64,000 nucleotides of DNA from assembly GCA_037179335.1 (NCBI GenBank), contig JAKZHN010000042.1, positions 124,001 to 188,000 of the forward strand, written 5' to 3'. This stretch comes from Cyclaneusma minus (lineage: Eukaryota > Ascomycota > Leotiomycetes > Marthamycetales > Marthamycetaceae). Positions within the stretch are counted from its first letter, which is position 1; the number at the start of each line of letters is the position of its first letter. A model generated the notes under the pieces. It saw only the letters and a program-made list of their open reading frames with translations. It ran no database searches and was not told the DNA's origin. Below are positions 48,601 to 63,726 of this stretch, one piece after another. The position numbers were made by a program, and so were the translations under genes.

Positions 48601-51600
48601 AAGCAAATGCTTTTTAATATTTCTGCGCAAGCTTAATATTTAAAACGATTTTATTTAGACTCCAAAATACAATTAAGCCATTTTTATTGCATTTATTATA
48701 AAAACAATTATATAAATTTTAATTATTATTAATAGCATTGAATATAATGCGTTTATAAATATTTTATTAAAATAAAATATATTAAAATTAAAACTATAAA
48801 AACGCAATTTTAAAAATATTTTTCAGGGATAAAATTATATATTTAAGCAATATAAGTTATTTAAAAAAGCATTTTTGTTAAATATAAGCTTAGGCATTTG
48901 CTAATAAAAGAGGCTAAGGCTATATAAAAAAGGTGATTTACTGATATTTTAATAAAAAATAAAATAATAGCGGTTTATAGTTTTTATGCAATAATAAATA
49001 AATAATAATATTTATAAATATTATTTTACTCAATAATATTAAATAAATATATAAAAAAGAAAAAAAATAGTATAAATTTGCCAATAAGCCATTTAATATA
49101 GCCGACTAAATCCTTGATTTAAATTTTAGTATTAGGGTAATTTAAAGAAAATTGGAATTATAAACGGTAATGGGTTTTTATTTATTAAATATTAAAAAAT
49201 AAAATTATTTTATTATTTTTACAGTTTTAAATGAAACGCAATACAAATGATTTATATAATATATTATATATAATAAATATAATATAAAATAAATAGAAAA
49301 GTATAATAGCCCCAAATATAGCTATTTAAATTCATATATAATATTTTAAAAAAGAAATAATAATTATAAATATTATTTTTAATTTAGCAGCTTAATCCAA
49401 TATATTTTTAAATAATATTTAAATATATTATTAAACTTTATAACGCCGCTAAAAAAACCTTAAAAATCCTTTATATTTTCTTTTTTTTTAAATTGCAAAT
49501 TAATTATAATATTCTAAATTACGAAAATAGCTTATATTAATTTCTTTTATTTAATTTTCCTATATGTTTTACGGGCTTATTTTTTCCTATACTAGATATA
49601 ATATATTATAAAATGCTTTTATTTGCTTTAAATATCATTAAATTTAAGGGATGATTTAATACGGATGATTATTTTATATAGATTTCTTACAACGCTATAT
49701 TAATGCCATAATAATAACCCTTAGCTTAATAATCTCATAAAAATACAAATAAAAATACAAATCTTTTAAAATAAAATAATATTAAACAATTGCAAATTTG
49801 CTCAATTTAATTAATTTTTACAATAAAACTAAAATTTTAATTATTGAATTATAATTGAAAATCAAATTTAATTAAAAAAGTTTATTTTTATTAATTTAAA
49901 AATCTTTTATTTGAAGGCTTTTTATTGCTATTTTATATTATTGCTTTTTATTTATATAATAAATTTTTAATTAAAGCTATAAAATATCCATTAAAGTATA
50001 TTATATTATAATAATAGATTTAAATTATATTATATTATCTTATAGCAATAGCAATAGGCAATATTTGGGCATTAAATGTTTTTTTTTGTTTTTTAACCAT
50101 TATTATGTATTATTTTTAAATAAGATCGTTAAATTCCGAGTTTTTTATTTTCAATTTACCAAAAGGTTTTTGCTTTTCCGTCCGGGCTTTTATTTTTAAT
50201 TTTTTATTATAATTTTTGTTTTTTATCCAGAAAAGATATATATTTATGTTTTTATTTCCATATGAAATATAGCGAAAGATAATTCAAATTATTATTATTG
50301 GTTTAGAATTATTCTTAAGAAATATTAATTTTAATATTTAGATAAAAATTAATTTAATTCCAAAAATCCCAATTATAGTAATAATAAATTAGGCCATATA
50401 TTTCGTGGTATTTTTTACCTTTTGGGTATTATCAAGATTTATATACCGGAAATGCAATCCGGTTTTAATTTCGATTTATTTAAAAGACCGGGGATATTTA
50501 AATTTATTTTAAGCATTATTAAGTTTATTTTAAAGGTTTAATTTAATTTTAAATAAAGTTTGTAAATTATTTATTTCGTATTCTTTTAAGCATTTAACTA
50601 AGCTTAGCAATTAATATAATATAGTTTTAACTTACTTAAAAATAAATTTATTAATTATGTTAAATAAGCCCTAATTTAAAACCAAAATGCAAAAATATAT
50701 TGTATTAGCGTATTTTCCGTATTGTATATATATTTATTAGCATTAATATTGCTGGCTATTTTTTAAAGCTTTGCTAAAAAGAAAAAGAAAATCATTTTAT
50801 ATAAATTATAATAGCTATTAAAATTATAATTTATTAACTACCTTTTATTATCTATATAAGCTAATTCTATTTTATTTTTTATTTGCATTTCTATAAAAAC
50901 AAAAAAGATATTATTTTATTTATTTATAAATGCCAAATATAATACGCTTATATATAAACGGCCTTAATAATATTTATTACCTCTTTTGCCTTTTTAAAAT
51001 TAATTGCTATTGGTTTTTTAAAGGATTTCTGCCTATTTTAATTTTAAATAATAAATGAAATACCTGGATTTATATTTAGGGATTTTTATAATTGTCTTTG
51101 CATTTATAAATTGGGTTTTTTCGCTAAATTTAAATATAATTTTGTTAATTAAAAATTAAAACAATTTAACGAATTTAAAGGCTGATTTTTCCGGGTATAA
51201 GCTTTTTTTCTTTTTTTTCTTTTTATTATTATATTCTGATTATTATATTTACTTGCTAGGATCTTGCAATTCGAATCTTTCATATTGGATTTTTATTTAA
51301 TAATTAATTAATTTAAGCTATATTAATAAAATATCTAATATTACCAAATCCTATATTAAAATATATGCTATTTATAAAGCATAATTAAATTTAGAAAAAC
51401 TTAATTAAATTATTTATATAAAACAAAAGCTTTTATTTAGCCGGATACGGGAATTGCATCATATATTTATTTGGGGATTGTTTATTTAAAGTATTTTTTT
51501 TAATATATTGGATTTGGGTTTTTAAAAAAATTGGCCAATGGCAAAAATTGGCAATTTTTATAAATACGCTTTATTTCAAAAGAAATAGGCAATATAATAG

Positions 51601-54600
51601 CCAGGAATTTAATTAGCGTACATTTTAATTGAGTTCTGCTTTTTATTAAATATTGGCTGCATTTGTATTTTTTTTAGCTTTCCTTTTTACTAATTTTGTT
51701 TTTTTAAAAACTCGTTTATCAAAATTATATATATTCAAATATTTTACAAGCTTTTTGTACTTTTTATTTGAAGGCTTATTTTTATAGTATTTCGGACTTT
51801 TAAAATATATTTGCTAAAGGTTTTTTTTAAATGCAAATTTAGTTTTATTTTTATATTTTTATTTGGTGTAAGTAAAAGCTTTATTATTGCCTGCTTTTAT
51901 TAGTAATATTTATTTTTTAGCTTATGCTTATTTTTATAGGCAATAATAAGCTATATTATATTAAGCGTATTTTTTTTGTTTTTTAATTTGCCGAAATATT
52001 TAATAAATTCTTTTTTTATATTTTAATTAGCCCTTTAGGCATTAAAATATTATAAAGGCTATAAATTTTATAAATAAATACTAATATATTTCCCAATTAG
52101 CAAATATATAAAATATTATATTTGGTAAAAATTGCATTATTTTATTTATATACTTTTATATTATTGGGCTAATAATATTTTTCCAAATATTGCCTAATAT
52201 TATTATAAATAAAATTAGCAGTATATTATATAATATATATAATAAGGTATATTATGTATTTGCCAAATTCATAATTTTAATTTTAAAATTTTATTATTTT
52301 TATTATAAAATTCCTAAAATATCATAATAATAATAAAAGCCTAGGCTAGCTATAATGCTTTTTTTATAATTAAAAGCTTGATTTAAGTTTTATATAATTT
52401 TTACACCGCTTTATAATTAAATAATTTACATATTAGCTTTTAATTTTATAAATTTATACGCTTATACAAAATATAGTTTTCGGTTTTTTTTTTATTTTGG
52501 TAATAAAATATGTATTAGCTTTATTAATTCAAAATTAATTATATATATAAATATTAAAATTATTAGCCGGGATAAAATTTATAATATTTAAATTTAAGCC
52601 TTAGTTTTTTTAATTTGCTTTTTTCCGGTTTGCCTATTTTTTATTTCTTTTACTTAATAGCTTATTTTTTATTTTATAAAAATTTAGCGGTATTGCGTAT
52701 AAAGTTTTTGTAATCGCGTTATAAAATCGAGATTTTATACTAATATTTTTTTAAAAAATATCCGGATTTATAAATTTAAATAGAATCTTTTTTTTAAAAA
52801 AATTAAAAGCCCAAATATATTAAATTCTATTAATACTGCTCGCTTATATTTGGTCCGATCTTTTAGAATTCTTTTATATATTATAAGCTTAATTGGGCTT
52901 TTAAAATTGCTAGAGTTTTTGCCTTTTTTTTTCTCATTAATTCCGGCTATTTATATTTGCAATATATATATTATTAAAATCAATTGCCCAATTAATTATT
53001 TTTTACTAAAGCCTTTTTTGCTTTAAAAGCGAATTTAAATATTAAATTACTTTTGCTATTTTTATTTAATAATAGGCTATTATTTCCCGAAATCTTAAAT
53101 TTATTAAAAAAGGAAATTTAAAATTATTATTATTATTATTATATTTGCAAAAAAACGCAGAAGCTTGATTTCATTGTTTTTTTATATTAATTAATAAAAA
53201 ATAAGCAGATATTAATATAGTCCCTTTTTTTAATTATTTTTAATTATTTTTAATATTGCCTACCAAAACTAAACAGGAATTTGGGATTTTAAAATTGCTT
53301 TTGTTTTGCAATTTAGCATAGGGTTTTTTAATATTAAAGCCATTATTAAAAGCCTAATCTCCTAAATTAGCTAGATTATTAAAATTGATTTTAAAATTTA
53401 TAGAATTTATAATATTTTATACGGCAATATTATCCGGTTTTATAAATAGGTTAATAGCTATAGGAGTTTTATAAAATAAATTAAAAGTGACGGCGTTTTT
53501 TAAAAATTAAAATTTAGAGGTTTAAAAAAGGAAATTTAGGATTTTTGTAGAATATTTACATATTGGTTATTAACCCTTTAATATTCGCAATATTTGGATT
53601 TTTATTGCTATATTATAAAGTTATTGCTTTTAAAAAAATACAATAAAATTAGCCGCAATTATAACTTTTATATAATAAATTTATAGAATTTGCGGCTTAC
53701 TAAATTATAAATAAAAACTTATAAATAGAATTTTTAGCTTTTTTATAAAGCATATTTTATATATAAATATAATTGCCATTTAAAAGCCGTATTTATTTTA
53801 AATTTAAATATATTTAATAACTGGACTTTTTTTTACCGGCTGGAAATAACCAAATTTATATATATTGCCATTAAAATTAATATCGTTAAATAGCTTTCTT
53901 AAATAATTTTAAAAAGCTATTTAAAATAAGGCATGATATAAAGCTAATTCTGGAATAAAATATAATACACCAATTATATTAAATTATAGCAATTATAAAG
54001 CCGGGATGTTTTTGGTATTTTGGCTAATTTTAGGGCAATTAGTAAAAAAATAATTGGGAATATATTTTTTAATAATAATAATATTGCTAATAAATGTATT
54101 ATATTTAGGCGCTTTATTACCTTTTTTACATTTAAAAAATATAATATTAATAAAGCGGGTAATTGGTAAATAAAAATAGAATAATATATTATTTTTATTA
54201 ATTTTAATATTAATTTATATGTCTTTATTAAAGGCTGTAAAAATGCTTTATAATTAAAATAATTTATAAAAATAGGCTAATAATAGTAAATTTATTTAAT
54301 AATAAAAGTTTGCTTTAATTTTAATAAATAGCTAAATAAATTAATAAAATAGATAATAGCTAAAATATAATACTTTTATATTATAAATTTAATAATAATA
54401 ATAATATTGCGAAAATTTCAATTACGCTAGCCAATTATCGCGCTTATTTTAAGCATAAATATTTTAGGCTGTTATTATATAAAATTAATATAGCTTATTT
54501 ATTTATTTATTTTATTATTTATTTATAATAATAATAAATTTTATATATTAAAATAATATTTTTCCAAAAAGACTATAATAGCTATTTTTTTAATAAATCG

Positions 54601-57600
54601 CAAATAAATTATTTTGCGCCCTTTATCCTAGTATAAAGATCCCGCTATAATATATTTATTTTATAGCGTATTATTAAATAAACCGCCTTAATTTAAATTA
54701 AAAGCAATTATAACCTTGCAATTATTATTTTTAAATTTAAATTGCAAAAGCAATAATATAATTGCGGCTAAATTTCAAAATATATACCGCTTAATTATTA
54801 AAATATAAAAAACTATTAAATAAAATATCTATAAATAAATAAAATATACTATAAATATAATAAACCTGTTCAAAAATATATTTCTAGCAAAAACAAATAT
54901 TATAATAAATAAAATAATATTAGAAATTTTATTTTACAATTTAAATTTTATACGTTAATAGCTGCAAAATAATTCTTCATAAATTTTATTATAAAGTAAA
55001 AAAATAAAAAATAAAAATCAAATAATAAAATTAATTGGCCAAAACTGTAATAAATAATTAAAGAACTCATCGGCCACAATTATATATACATAAAAAAGAT
55101 TTTTATAGCTGCCTTAAAAATAAAAAATAAACATTAATTACAAAAAGATAATAAAAACTAGCAATAGCTAAATAAATAAAAAATAAAAACCGTTCAAATA
55201 TATTATTGCTAATAATTTAATTAAAAGTATGCTTAAAAAGGAATTTAAAAAAAGAAAATGTAATTATGGTTAAATATTATATATATATAAAATAAAGCCA
55301 ATAGGTAATTGCGCTAATAAAAAAATATAATAATAAAAACGTAAAAGGAAAAGCGGAAAATTAAAAAAAAAACGTATTTTTTAGTCTTTTTTAAAAGGCT
55401 ATAACTTTTGCCAAATATAAAAAAAGCCTAATATTTGCTATATTTAAGCCCTTAGCAAAATTAAAATAAAAATCCGCATTTCCCAATTTTCTTTAAAAGG
55501 CTATAATGCCTATTAAATGCAAAAAAGCTAAATGATTATTATATTAAAGGCTTTAATAAAAAAAACGGCGAATAATTGTAAATAATTATAGCATTTTAAT
55601 TTTTATTTATAAGCAAATAATATCAATTTTTAAAATATTTATATTAATTGGCATTTAGCTAAAAAAAAATTATATTAGCCTTATAAAATTAAATCTATTT
55701 TTTTATATAAAAGGCTTAATATTTTTAATAAAAACTATATTATAAAAGCTTTTAAAGCCCAAATTGCAAATTGATTATAAAATCAAGCATTTTAAATCAA
55801 GCGAAAAAGAAATTATTATTAGATATTTTTTAAAATACAGAATAAAGGCTAGCCTATATATTAATTAATTATTTTTTATTTTTTAAACATTTATTTTTAA
55901 AATAGTAAAGCTTAAAAACATTTGAATTATATTAATTCAAAATAATACAAATTTAATTAATATTATTATAATTGCATATAAGGTAAATAAAGCAATGGAA
56001 ATTAGAAATTTATAAATAATTGAAGTTTTTATTAAATTAAAAATAAATATTATATAACTTAAATAAATAAAGGCAATTGAAACAGAAATAATCTTTAAAG
56101 CTTACAAATTATATATAAAATATAAAACGGAATTCTAAATAGAAAAGATTTATATAGCATATTTATTAGGGCCGGCATTTACTAATTTAATAAGGGATTA
56201 TTTTATTTAGAAATATTAAATTTAAAATGGTTTTATTAAATTTATTTTAGTTAAAGATTATAAATAAGAATTATAAATTTTTAATTAAAATATTGGATAT
56301 AATTGCAATAAATTATAATAGGGCGATTTAAAATGGTATAATATAATATATAGCCTTATTCTTTTTAATTGCAATTTTTAAATGCAATTTTTAATTACCA
56401 AACTTTTAATTTTTTTACAAATAAGCATTATCCTTATTTCCTGCCCTATTTATAATCCCTCCTTAATTATAAATATAGAAATAAATAACCGGTTTTTTAA
56501 ATCTATTTTGTTTTTATAATGTTTGCTAAAAGAAAAGTATTACGGGATTAAAAAGCTAATACAATATTGGAAAATTTGCCCGCGCAAGCAATTTTTAAAG
56601 CATAATAAAATAAACACTAAATAAAATATATAATAAAAAATTACTAAAAATTATTTTTTCATTAAGCTTATAAATAAAAATATAAATTAGAAAAATAATA
56701 TTGAAAAATTAAGGGCGAAAGCAAAAATTGCAAAAATAAGGCTAAAATATTTGGGGTAAAGATTTTATATTTTATATTTATTATAAAAAGCTAATTAAAC
56801 AAATATAAAAAAAAAGTTTTAAATAAATAAATTAAATTAACGGGTTTTAAATTAATAAATAATAATAATAGACTAAATAATAATTTAAAAAAAACACCAA
56901 CGCAAAGCCTATTTCTTTTTAAAAAAAAACCGGCAAATATACAAAAAGAAATAAAGGCAAAACGGCTTAGGGCTTATAGCGCAAAAATATTGCAATTTTA
57001 TATAATAAAATAATATAAATTAAAAAAAGGCAGAGAAATAGCTAGGGTATTAATTTTATTCGAAAAAAATACTAAAAGAATTAAGGCCAAAAACGCTATA
57101 AAAACTTAACCCAAGAAATTTATAAAAGCCTTATAAACTATTTCAAAAATACAATATAATAATATAGTATTTTTTACAAGCAAATATATTATAAATTGAT
57201 TTGCAATGATAATTTAATTATTTAGGCATTTATAATATAATAGCATAACTAAAGATTATATTTAAAAATTTTAAATTTTTTAATAAACGGATAAAAAATA
57301 TTTTATATAATATATTATAATTTAAAAATACAAAAAACAAAATTAAATATATTAGCTATATATTTTAATACAAAACCTATATTATGTATTATTATTTACC
57401 GGAATATTACTTTTCATATTAGATGTTTTTTGGCTTTACGCCTTTTATATTTAAATTAACATAGACTTCTATTTAAAAATAATTAAATAATAAAAAAATA
57501 AACCGGCAATATACTAAAATAAATACAGCCAATTAATAATAAAAAAAGCAAATAAAGCTTTTAAATAGCGCTATAATAGATTTTTTTATTTCTTTATTTA

Positions 57601-59727
57601 ATAAAGTTTGAATAACCTAATATTAAATTCTTTTGAAATTATAACTAATATATATATTACTAAAAAACTTAAAGTGAAAGTTATAATGTAAATAAACAAT
57701 TTTTGTTTTTCTTTAAAATTTATTTCCATTATGAAATAATTTATAAAAACAATATATAAAAAAAATATAAAACGCAAAATAAATAATATATTACCAAATA
57801 ATGCAAATAATATTAAAATATTTTTAAATATTTTTAAAAAAATCATGTTAGATTATAGCTAATATATTATTTATACACTATTAAAAATATTAAATTAATT
57901 TTATATTGCTTATATAAATAAAAGAATTCGCAAAATATATTTAAATATATTAATCATTATTATAAATTATAAAAAATAAACTTTACTTACAAATATAAAA
58001 AGCAATATTTATTATCCAATATATTTAATACTAAATAAACAAAAAACAATATTACAAAATATTATATAGCTCGAATTTATAAAATTATATAAAAATAAAT
58101 TTAAATATAGCATAAGCTCATTCCGGTATAGTATAAAAAAGCTAAAAGAATAAATAAAAAATAAATTTATAATACTAATGATTTTGCATAAAAGTATTAT
58201 TATATAAATATTTATAATACAATATTTATAAATATATTTTACCAGCTTTATAAAAAACTAATAATATATTTAATAAACTAAAAAAGAAAAAAGAGAGAAT
58301 TTGCCCAAAAAAAATAAAAAAAATCGTAAATATAAAAGCTTTATTTAATTTAATACAAAAATTCGATAAATTCGTTTTTTTTAAATTAAGGCATTTTAAC
58401 AATTTTAAAGAAGTTTTGCAATAAAGCGAAATAAAAACCAAATTTATTAAAAAGGTATTTATACCAATAATAGTATTGCTATTTTATAATTATAATCCCG
58501 ATTATTTGCAATATATATATTTATTAATCAATTTTATTATTATAATAAAATACAAAAACTATAATATATTAATTTTAAAATTTATAAAATTTATTTTAAC
58601 GATTTTAAATTTAATGAAATACGCATTTATAAATTTAAACCCTATTAATAAAAATAATAATAAAGGCCATTTTAATTTTGCAAAATTTTATACCTTATTT
58701 TATTATCCGAACTATATTAAAAAGTTTAAAGCCTTTAATAAACTTAATTTAAAGAATTTTAAACCTGCTTATAAATAAATGCTAAAAATACTTTTAAAAA
58801 CAATAAAGAAATAAATTTATTAAATAGCTAATACGCTTTATTTTAGAAAAATCGCAGTATAATATTTTAAAAACATATTTATGCAATTGAAATTTAATTG
58901 GAATATAAGCTTTAATAATAATAAATAAAGTAATAATATAAAAAGTTAATTAAAAAATATATAAAATGCACAAAAGAAGGCAAAAAACTTATATATAAAT
59001 TTCAAAATATTTACCAATAAATAAACAAAACCTTTTATACAAAAGAAAAGCTATAAAAATGCTATTAAATAGCCAATTAGCAAAAAATTCTAAAATATTA
59101 ATTAAAATTCTAAAACAAAAAGAATACGAAGGAAAAAAGATAATATATAAAGCTATATTAATTAATTCTTTTGGCCTAAAAAAGGGCAAAATAAATAATA
59201 TATATAATATAATAAAGCTAACGGCTTTTAAAATCCCTTTTATAATGCAATTAATAAATTTTAATAAATATTATTTTTATAAGCTTAATATTATTTTCAA
59301 GAATATATATATTATACCGGAAATTTAAAAGAAAACCAAAAAAGCAGCCTTTATTATATAAATAATTAAATAAATTAAAATTAGTATAATTGGCCTAAAT
59401 ACTATATTAACAATTGGCTTAAAAAGCAAAAAAGGCTGGTAAAGCAATTTAAAATAAATAAAAAGCAGGCGTAATAAAAAGTAAAAAAGAGCAGGATAAA
59501 ATTGAACTAATACGCTAATTAATAGCAATAATATAGCAAGCATTAATAGAAAAACGGCTATAAAACAATTTAAAAAAAGGCCCCTAAAACATAAGCTAGG
59601 CCGGCATTTAAAAAGCTAAAAAATAAAAGGCCCGTATACCAATTATAACTATTAATAAATTTTAAAATAATGCGGTAAAAAGATATTAAGCAAAATACAA
59701 TATATATATATATATATATTAAAAGCT

Positions 59728-59822
59728 GCGGTTAATTTATATTAGGGCAGCTAATGTATATTAAAGCGGCTAATATATATTAGAACGGCTGATATATATT
59801 AAGGCGGTTAAATTATAATAAG
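59728..59822 (+). repeat. 19-bp tandem repeat, 5 copies (GCGGCTAATATATATTAGA)
   Basis: The five units are GCGGTTAATTTATATTAGG, GCAGCTAATGTATATTAAA, GCGGCTAATATATATTAGA, ACGGCTGATATATATTAAG and GCGGTTAAATTATAATAAG. Together they span exactly 95 bp. Confidence 0.9.
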
Positions 59823-62039
59823 GAATTTAAATGCTATAATATAAAATTTAATTATATAATTGCAATATTTAATTAGTTTATATTAAATTGCTTAATAAAA
59901 ATAATATATTTAAATTAAAAACTATATTAATTGTATTGTATTTTTTAATTATTATTAAAATATAAATATTATTAATTTTTAAATATTATTAATTTTTAAA
60001 TACTAATTATATTAATAAAATAAAAACAACCGCTTTTTAAATTTGCCTTTATTACTAAAGGCGAAAAATAATAAGATTACGCCTAATTCTTTTTTAAACG
60101 CCTTTTTGCCTTTTTTTATCTTTTCTTATAATTTAATATAGCTTTTTTCCAAGCCCTTTTAATTTCTTTTAAATTTTCTTAATTATCCCGTTATTTAAAA
60201 ATTATTAATAGCCTTTAATTCTTTCTATATAGCCTCCTTTTTAATATATATAATAATAACGAAATCATAGCGCTTTTATGTTTTTTCAATTAATATTTTC
60301 TTTAATATTATTTTTATCGCTGCTTTTAAAAGCGCTATTTTTAAATTTTTAAAAGCTAAATTAACATTTTTATTTTCCCTCTTAATTTATTACTTATTGT
60401 TTTAATACTAATATATTAATTACAAAAGACATTAAAATAATAGAAAATCAAAGCATTGCTTAAAATAAATATATAAACTTTTTATGCTTTTTAAATTAAA
60501 AAAAAATTAAAAATTAAAACTTTAAATTATTAAAAAAAAGAAATTAATAAACAATTTATTACTATAATAAATCGTATACTTTTATAAATTATAAATTATG
60601 CATATTTAAAAAAACAGCTATTATATCAATAAACTACCTAAAATAATTTATGCATTTAATTACCTATATTTATAAATATATAATTTATTTATATCGGCAT
60701 TAGCAATATAATTATTATTTATATTATCGCAATTAAAAAGGCTATTATTAAAAACTATATTGGCTATTAATTTTCATTGGGCTATAATAATAATTAAAAT
60801 AACAAATATAGCAAAGCTTATTATTTAACCAAAGAATTTTAAATAAATAAAAATAAAAATTATAAAATACAAAATTGCAATATATTTAAATAAACAAAAT
60901 AAAAATTTAAAATAAGCCCGTAATTAATAATATTAAAGCAATTAAATTAATTGAAAATTTAAATAACGAGATTTATATTTAAATATTTAAATATTATATT
61001 ATAAGCTTTTTAATATATTATATATTATATTAATTTTGGTATTTGATTACCTTATTAAAAAACCAATTTATTTTAAGGTAATTAATTAAAACTTTATTTA
61101 TTTAAAAAATCGACTATTTTATATTATATATTTTGGTAATTCTTTTAATAATTATATTAATCTGAATTTTATTAAGCCTTTATTGCTTTATTGCGTTTAT
61201 AATTTTTATTTTTATTAATTTAAAAGTATTATAAGCCTATTTTTTGGATTTAATAAAAGTAAGCTAAATTTTAAACTAATTATTTTTATTTTTAATATTA
61301 TAAAAAAATTAAATTTAAAAGGCTTAACCGTTTAAATAAATATTTTTTTTATGCATAATAATTTAAATATACTATTAGATTTTAATTGATTTTAGCGCAT
61401 TAATATAGCCTTTTATATTTAAAATATAATAAATAAAAACAGTTTGGTTAAAATTTATAATACTTATAGCACCAGCTATAATATATAAATATTATATTGC
61501 TTTTTAAATAATTTCGAAATTAATGCTTATTTTATTGAACGGGCAATATATTTATACCAAAGGCTATAATATATCCAGCAATTATAAACGCAATTAAAAC
61601 AATTATAATATATTTTTTATTTAAAATTTGAGGGATTTTTTAAACTGCTTAAAAAGCTATAATAAATATTATTATAATAAAATAAATAATAAAATAGCTA
61701 AAATTTAAAAGGCTTTTTTTGCAGTATAAAAGTTTAAAAACTTGGAAAATATATTAAAAAAAAGAAACATAAAAATGGTTTAAATAGGGATTTTATAGCT
61801 TAATATCATAAATTGGTAAATTGCGCTAATATGCTAATTACGAAATTTAAATTTAAATTACATTAATATTTTCGCTAATAAGCTAATAAGCTTGCCAACA
61901 AAAATAAATTTAATTTTTAGAAAAAGCTTTAAATTAACGCATAAAATAATTGGATAATTTAATTTAATTATTAAATTATTATAAATCGGAAAATAAAGAA
62001 AAATAAGCATAATATAATATTATAAATTTTGCGGCCTTA

Positions 62040-62505
62040 TTGAATTTCCGGACTTATAATATAATATAAAATTTAAAGGAATAATTAAATAATTATTATA
62101 TAAATATACGGCTATAGCAAAATTTATAAAAATAATTAAATAGCAATTATATAAATATATAATTTTGGCACTAAATGGTAAAAGAAAAAAAGATTTAAAA
62201 ATATATAATTTAATAACTTAATAAAAAAAAAGTTTTTAAAACATTATAATAATTATAAAAAGGCAATAGCTATTATATTTATAAAAAATCCAGATTCGGC
62301 CTGGATTAAATAAATATAGCATTAAGAAAAACGCGAAATTATAAAAATATTGCGGCAAAATTTTCGGATTTGCAAAATAATATAAGCTTTAAAAAGAATT
62401 AAACGGCAATTATATAAATGCGCGATATTGGCAAAATTTATAAAAACAATTAAATAGCAATTGCAAAAATATATAATTTTAGCTATAAATTATAAAAAAT
62501 ATAAA
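62040..62505 (+). repeat. Two-copy direct repeat with about 310-bp offset
   Basis: AAAATTTATAAAAATAATTA followed by AATAGCAATTATATAAATAT near 62,118-62,162 recurs as AAAATTTATAAAAACAATTA with AATAGCAATTGCAAAAATAT near 62,428-62,472. A GCGGC...TTTTCGGA segment upstream of each is also shared. Confidence 0.65.
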
Positions 62506-63010
62506 TACTTTTAATAGCCATTCTAATTTAAATATAACTTTCTATTTTTAATGTATATTTTCCATTGCTTTTAATTATTTTTTTAATTTTTAACGCTTTA
62601 TATATAATTTTATAATATTAATATTATACCCAATTTATTATAAAATTTCCGTAATTTTGCCGTATTTAAAATTATTTTTTAATAAAATAAAAATTATTTT
62701 GTTAATAATTAATATAATATATATATTGCATTTGCAGGAATTATAATAGATTTTAAAAGAAATATGCAAATAGAATTGTCAATTTAATAAATTAATTGGC
62801 TTTCAAATATAATAATAAGCGAATATTAATATAATTGCAAATTGATTTTTAATTTTTAAAAATATTATTATTTATAATTAATGGCTATATTTGCAAAATA
62901 ATGCAATAAAATTTTAAAATTATATTGCAAAAGCTTAATTAATACGGCCGCTTTTTTGCAAATTAAGATATAAGCCAAATAAATAATTCAAAAAGCTTTT
63001 TTAATTGGGC

Positions 63011-63125
<115 letters not shown>

Positions 63126-63646
63126 GCGATAAAATAAAAGCGGAAAATAAGGTAAATATAAAAAAAGGAAATAAAAATTATAAAATTATAAACTTTTATA
63201 TAATAAAAATTTGATTTAAATGCATAAAACTAACATTAATAGAAATTAGAATAAAATATAGGCTAAAAATAATTGGATATTATAAAAATAAATTAATATA
63301 CAATTTTAGTTCTATTTAATGTAATTTATTATAATAGTATAATATATTCTACTATTATAATATATTTTATTGCTATAATATAATATATTTTAATATAAAA
63401 GCATGCTTTATTGATATTTTCTTAATAATAATTTAATTAATAAAACTAAGGCTTTTGTAATAGAAAATTATATTAATTTAATAATATTAAAAATAAACTT
63501 ATAAAATTTATTGTCGTTAATGGCTTTTCATGGGCTTATTCTAAGCTCGCTCTAGGCTTGCTTTAGGCGCTATTGGGTATAGTAAAACCATTTAACGCTT
63601 GAATCCAATTTGGCCCGCTTTGGACGATTTCCGGATTTGCCGATAT

Positions 63647-63726
63647 GGCTTTACCAATTTATACTCTCCAATTGAAAAAACACTAATTAATATTTTCCCC
63701 ACCGGAGAGCACAAATTGGCAAAGCC
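63647..63726. repeat. Imperfect hairpin, 23-bp arms, 34-bp loop
   Basis: The left arm 63647-63669 starts GGCTTTACCAATTTATACTC. The right arm 63704-63726, reverse-complemented, starts GGCTTTGCCAATTTGTGCTC. The three differences are all G-to-A in the left arm, i.e. CpA-to-TpA on the other strand. It sits in a patch (about 63.53-63.75 kb) that is less A+T-rich than its surroundings. Confidence 0.8.

Larger units (their letters stand above)
41173..63010. other. A+T-rich, RIP-like degenerate repeat block without intact genes
   Basis: Extremely A+T-rich throughout, with frequent stops. Open frames reach 60-100 codons only as Lys/Asn/Ile/Phe/Tyr-rich chance stretches (for example 58476-58778 and 59059-59328). 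Strand asymmetry changes along the block: some parts (about 45.6-48.6 and 50-53 kb) are T/C-richer on the plus strand, suggesting elements in reverse orientation. I could not assign domains with confidence. A minus-strand stretch near 52.85-52.6 kb reads RILKDRTKYKRAVLIEFN with few stops but matches no family I can name. Confidence 0.6.

Noticed and set aside
57598..59543. Several 65-100 codon open frames rich in Ile, Phe, Lys, Asn and Tyr
   Set aside because: Codon content mirrors the A+T-rich base composition. There are no domains, no introns and no start context.
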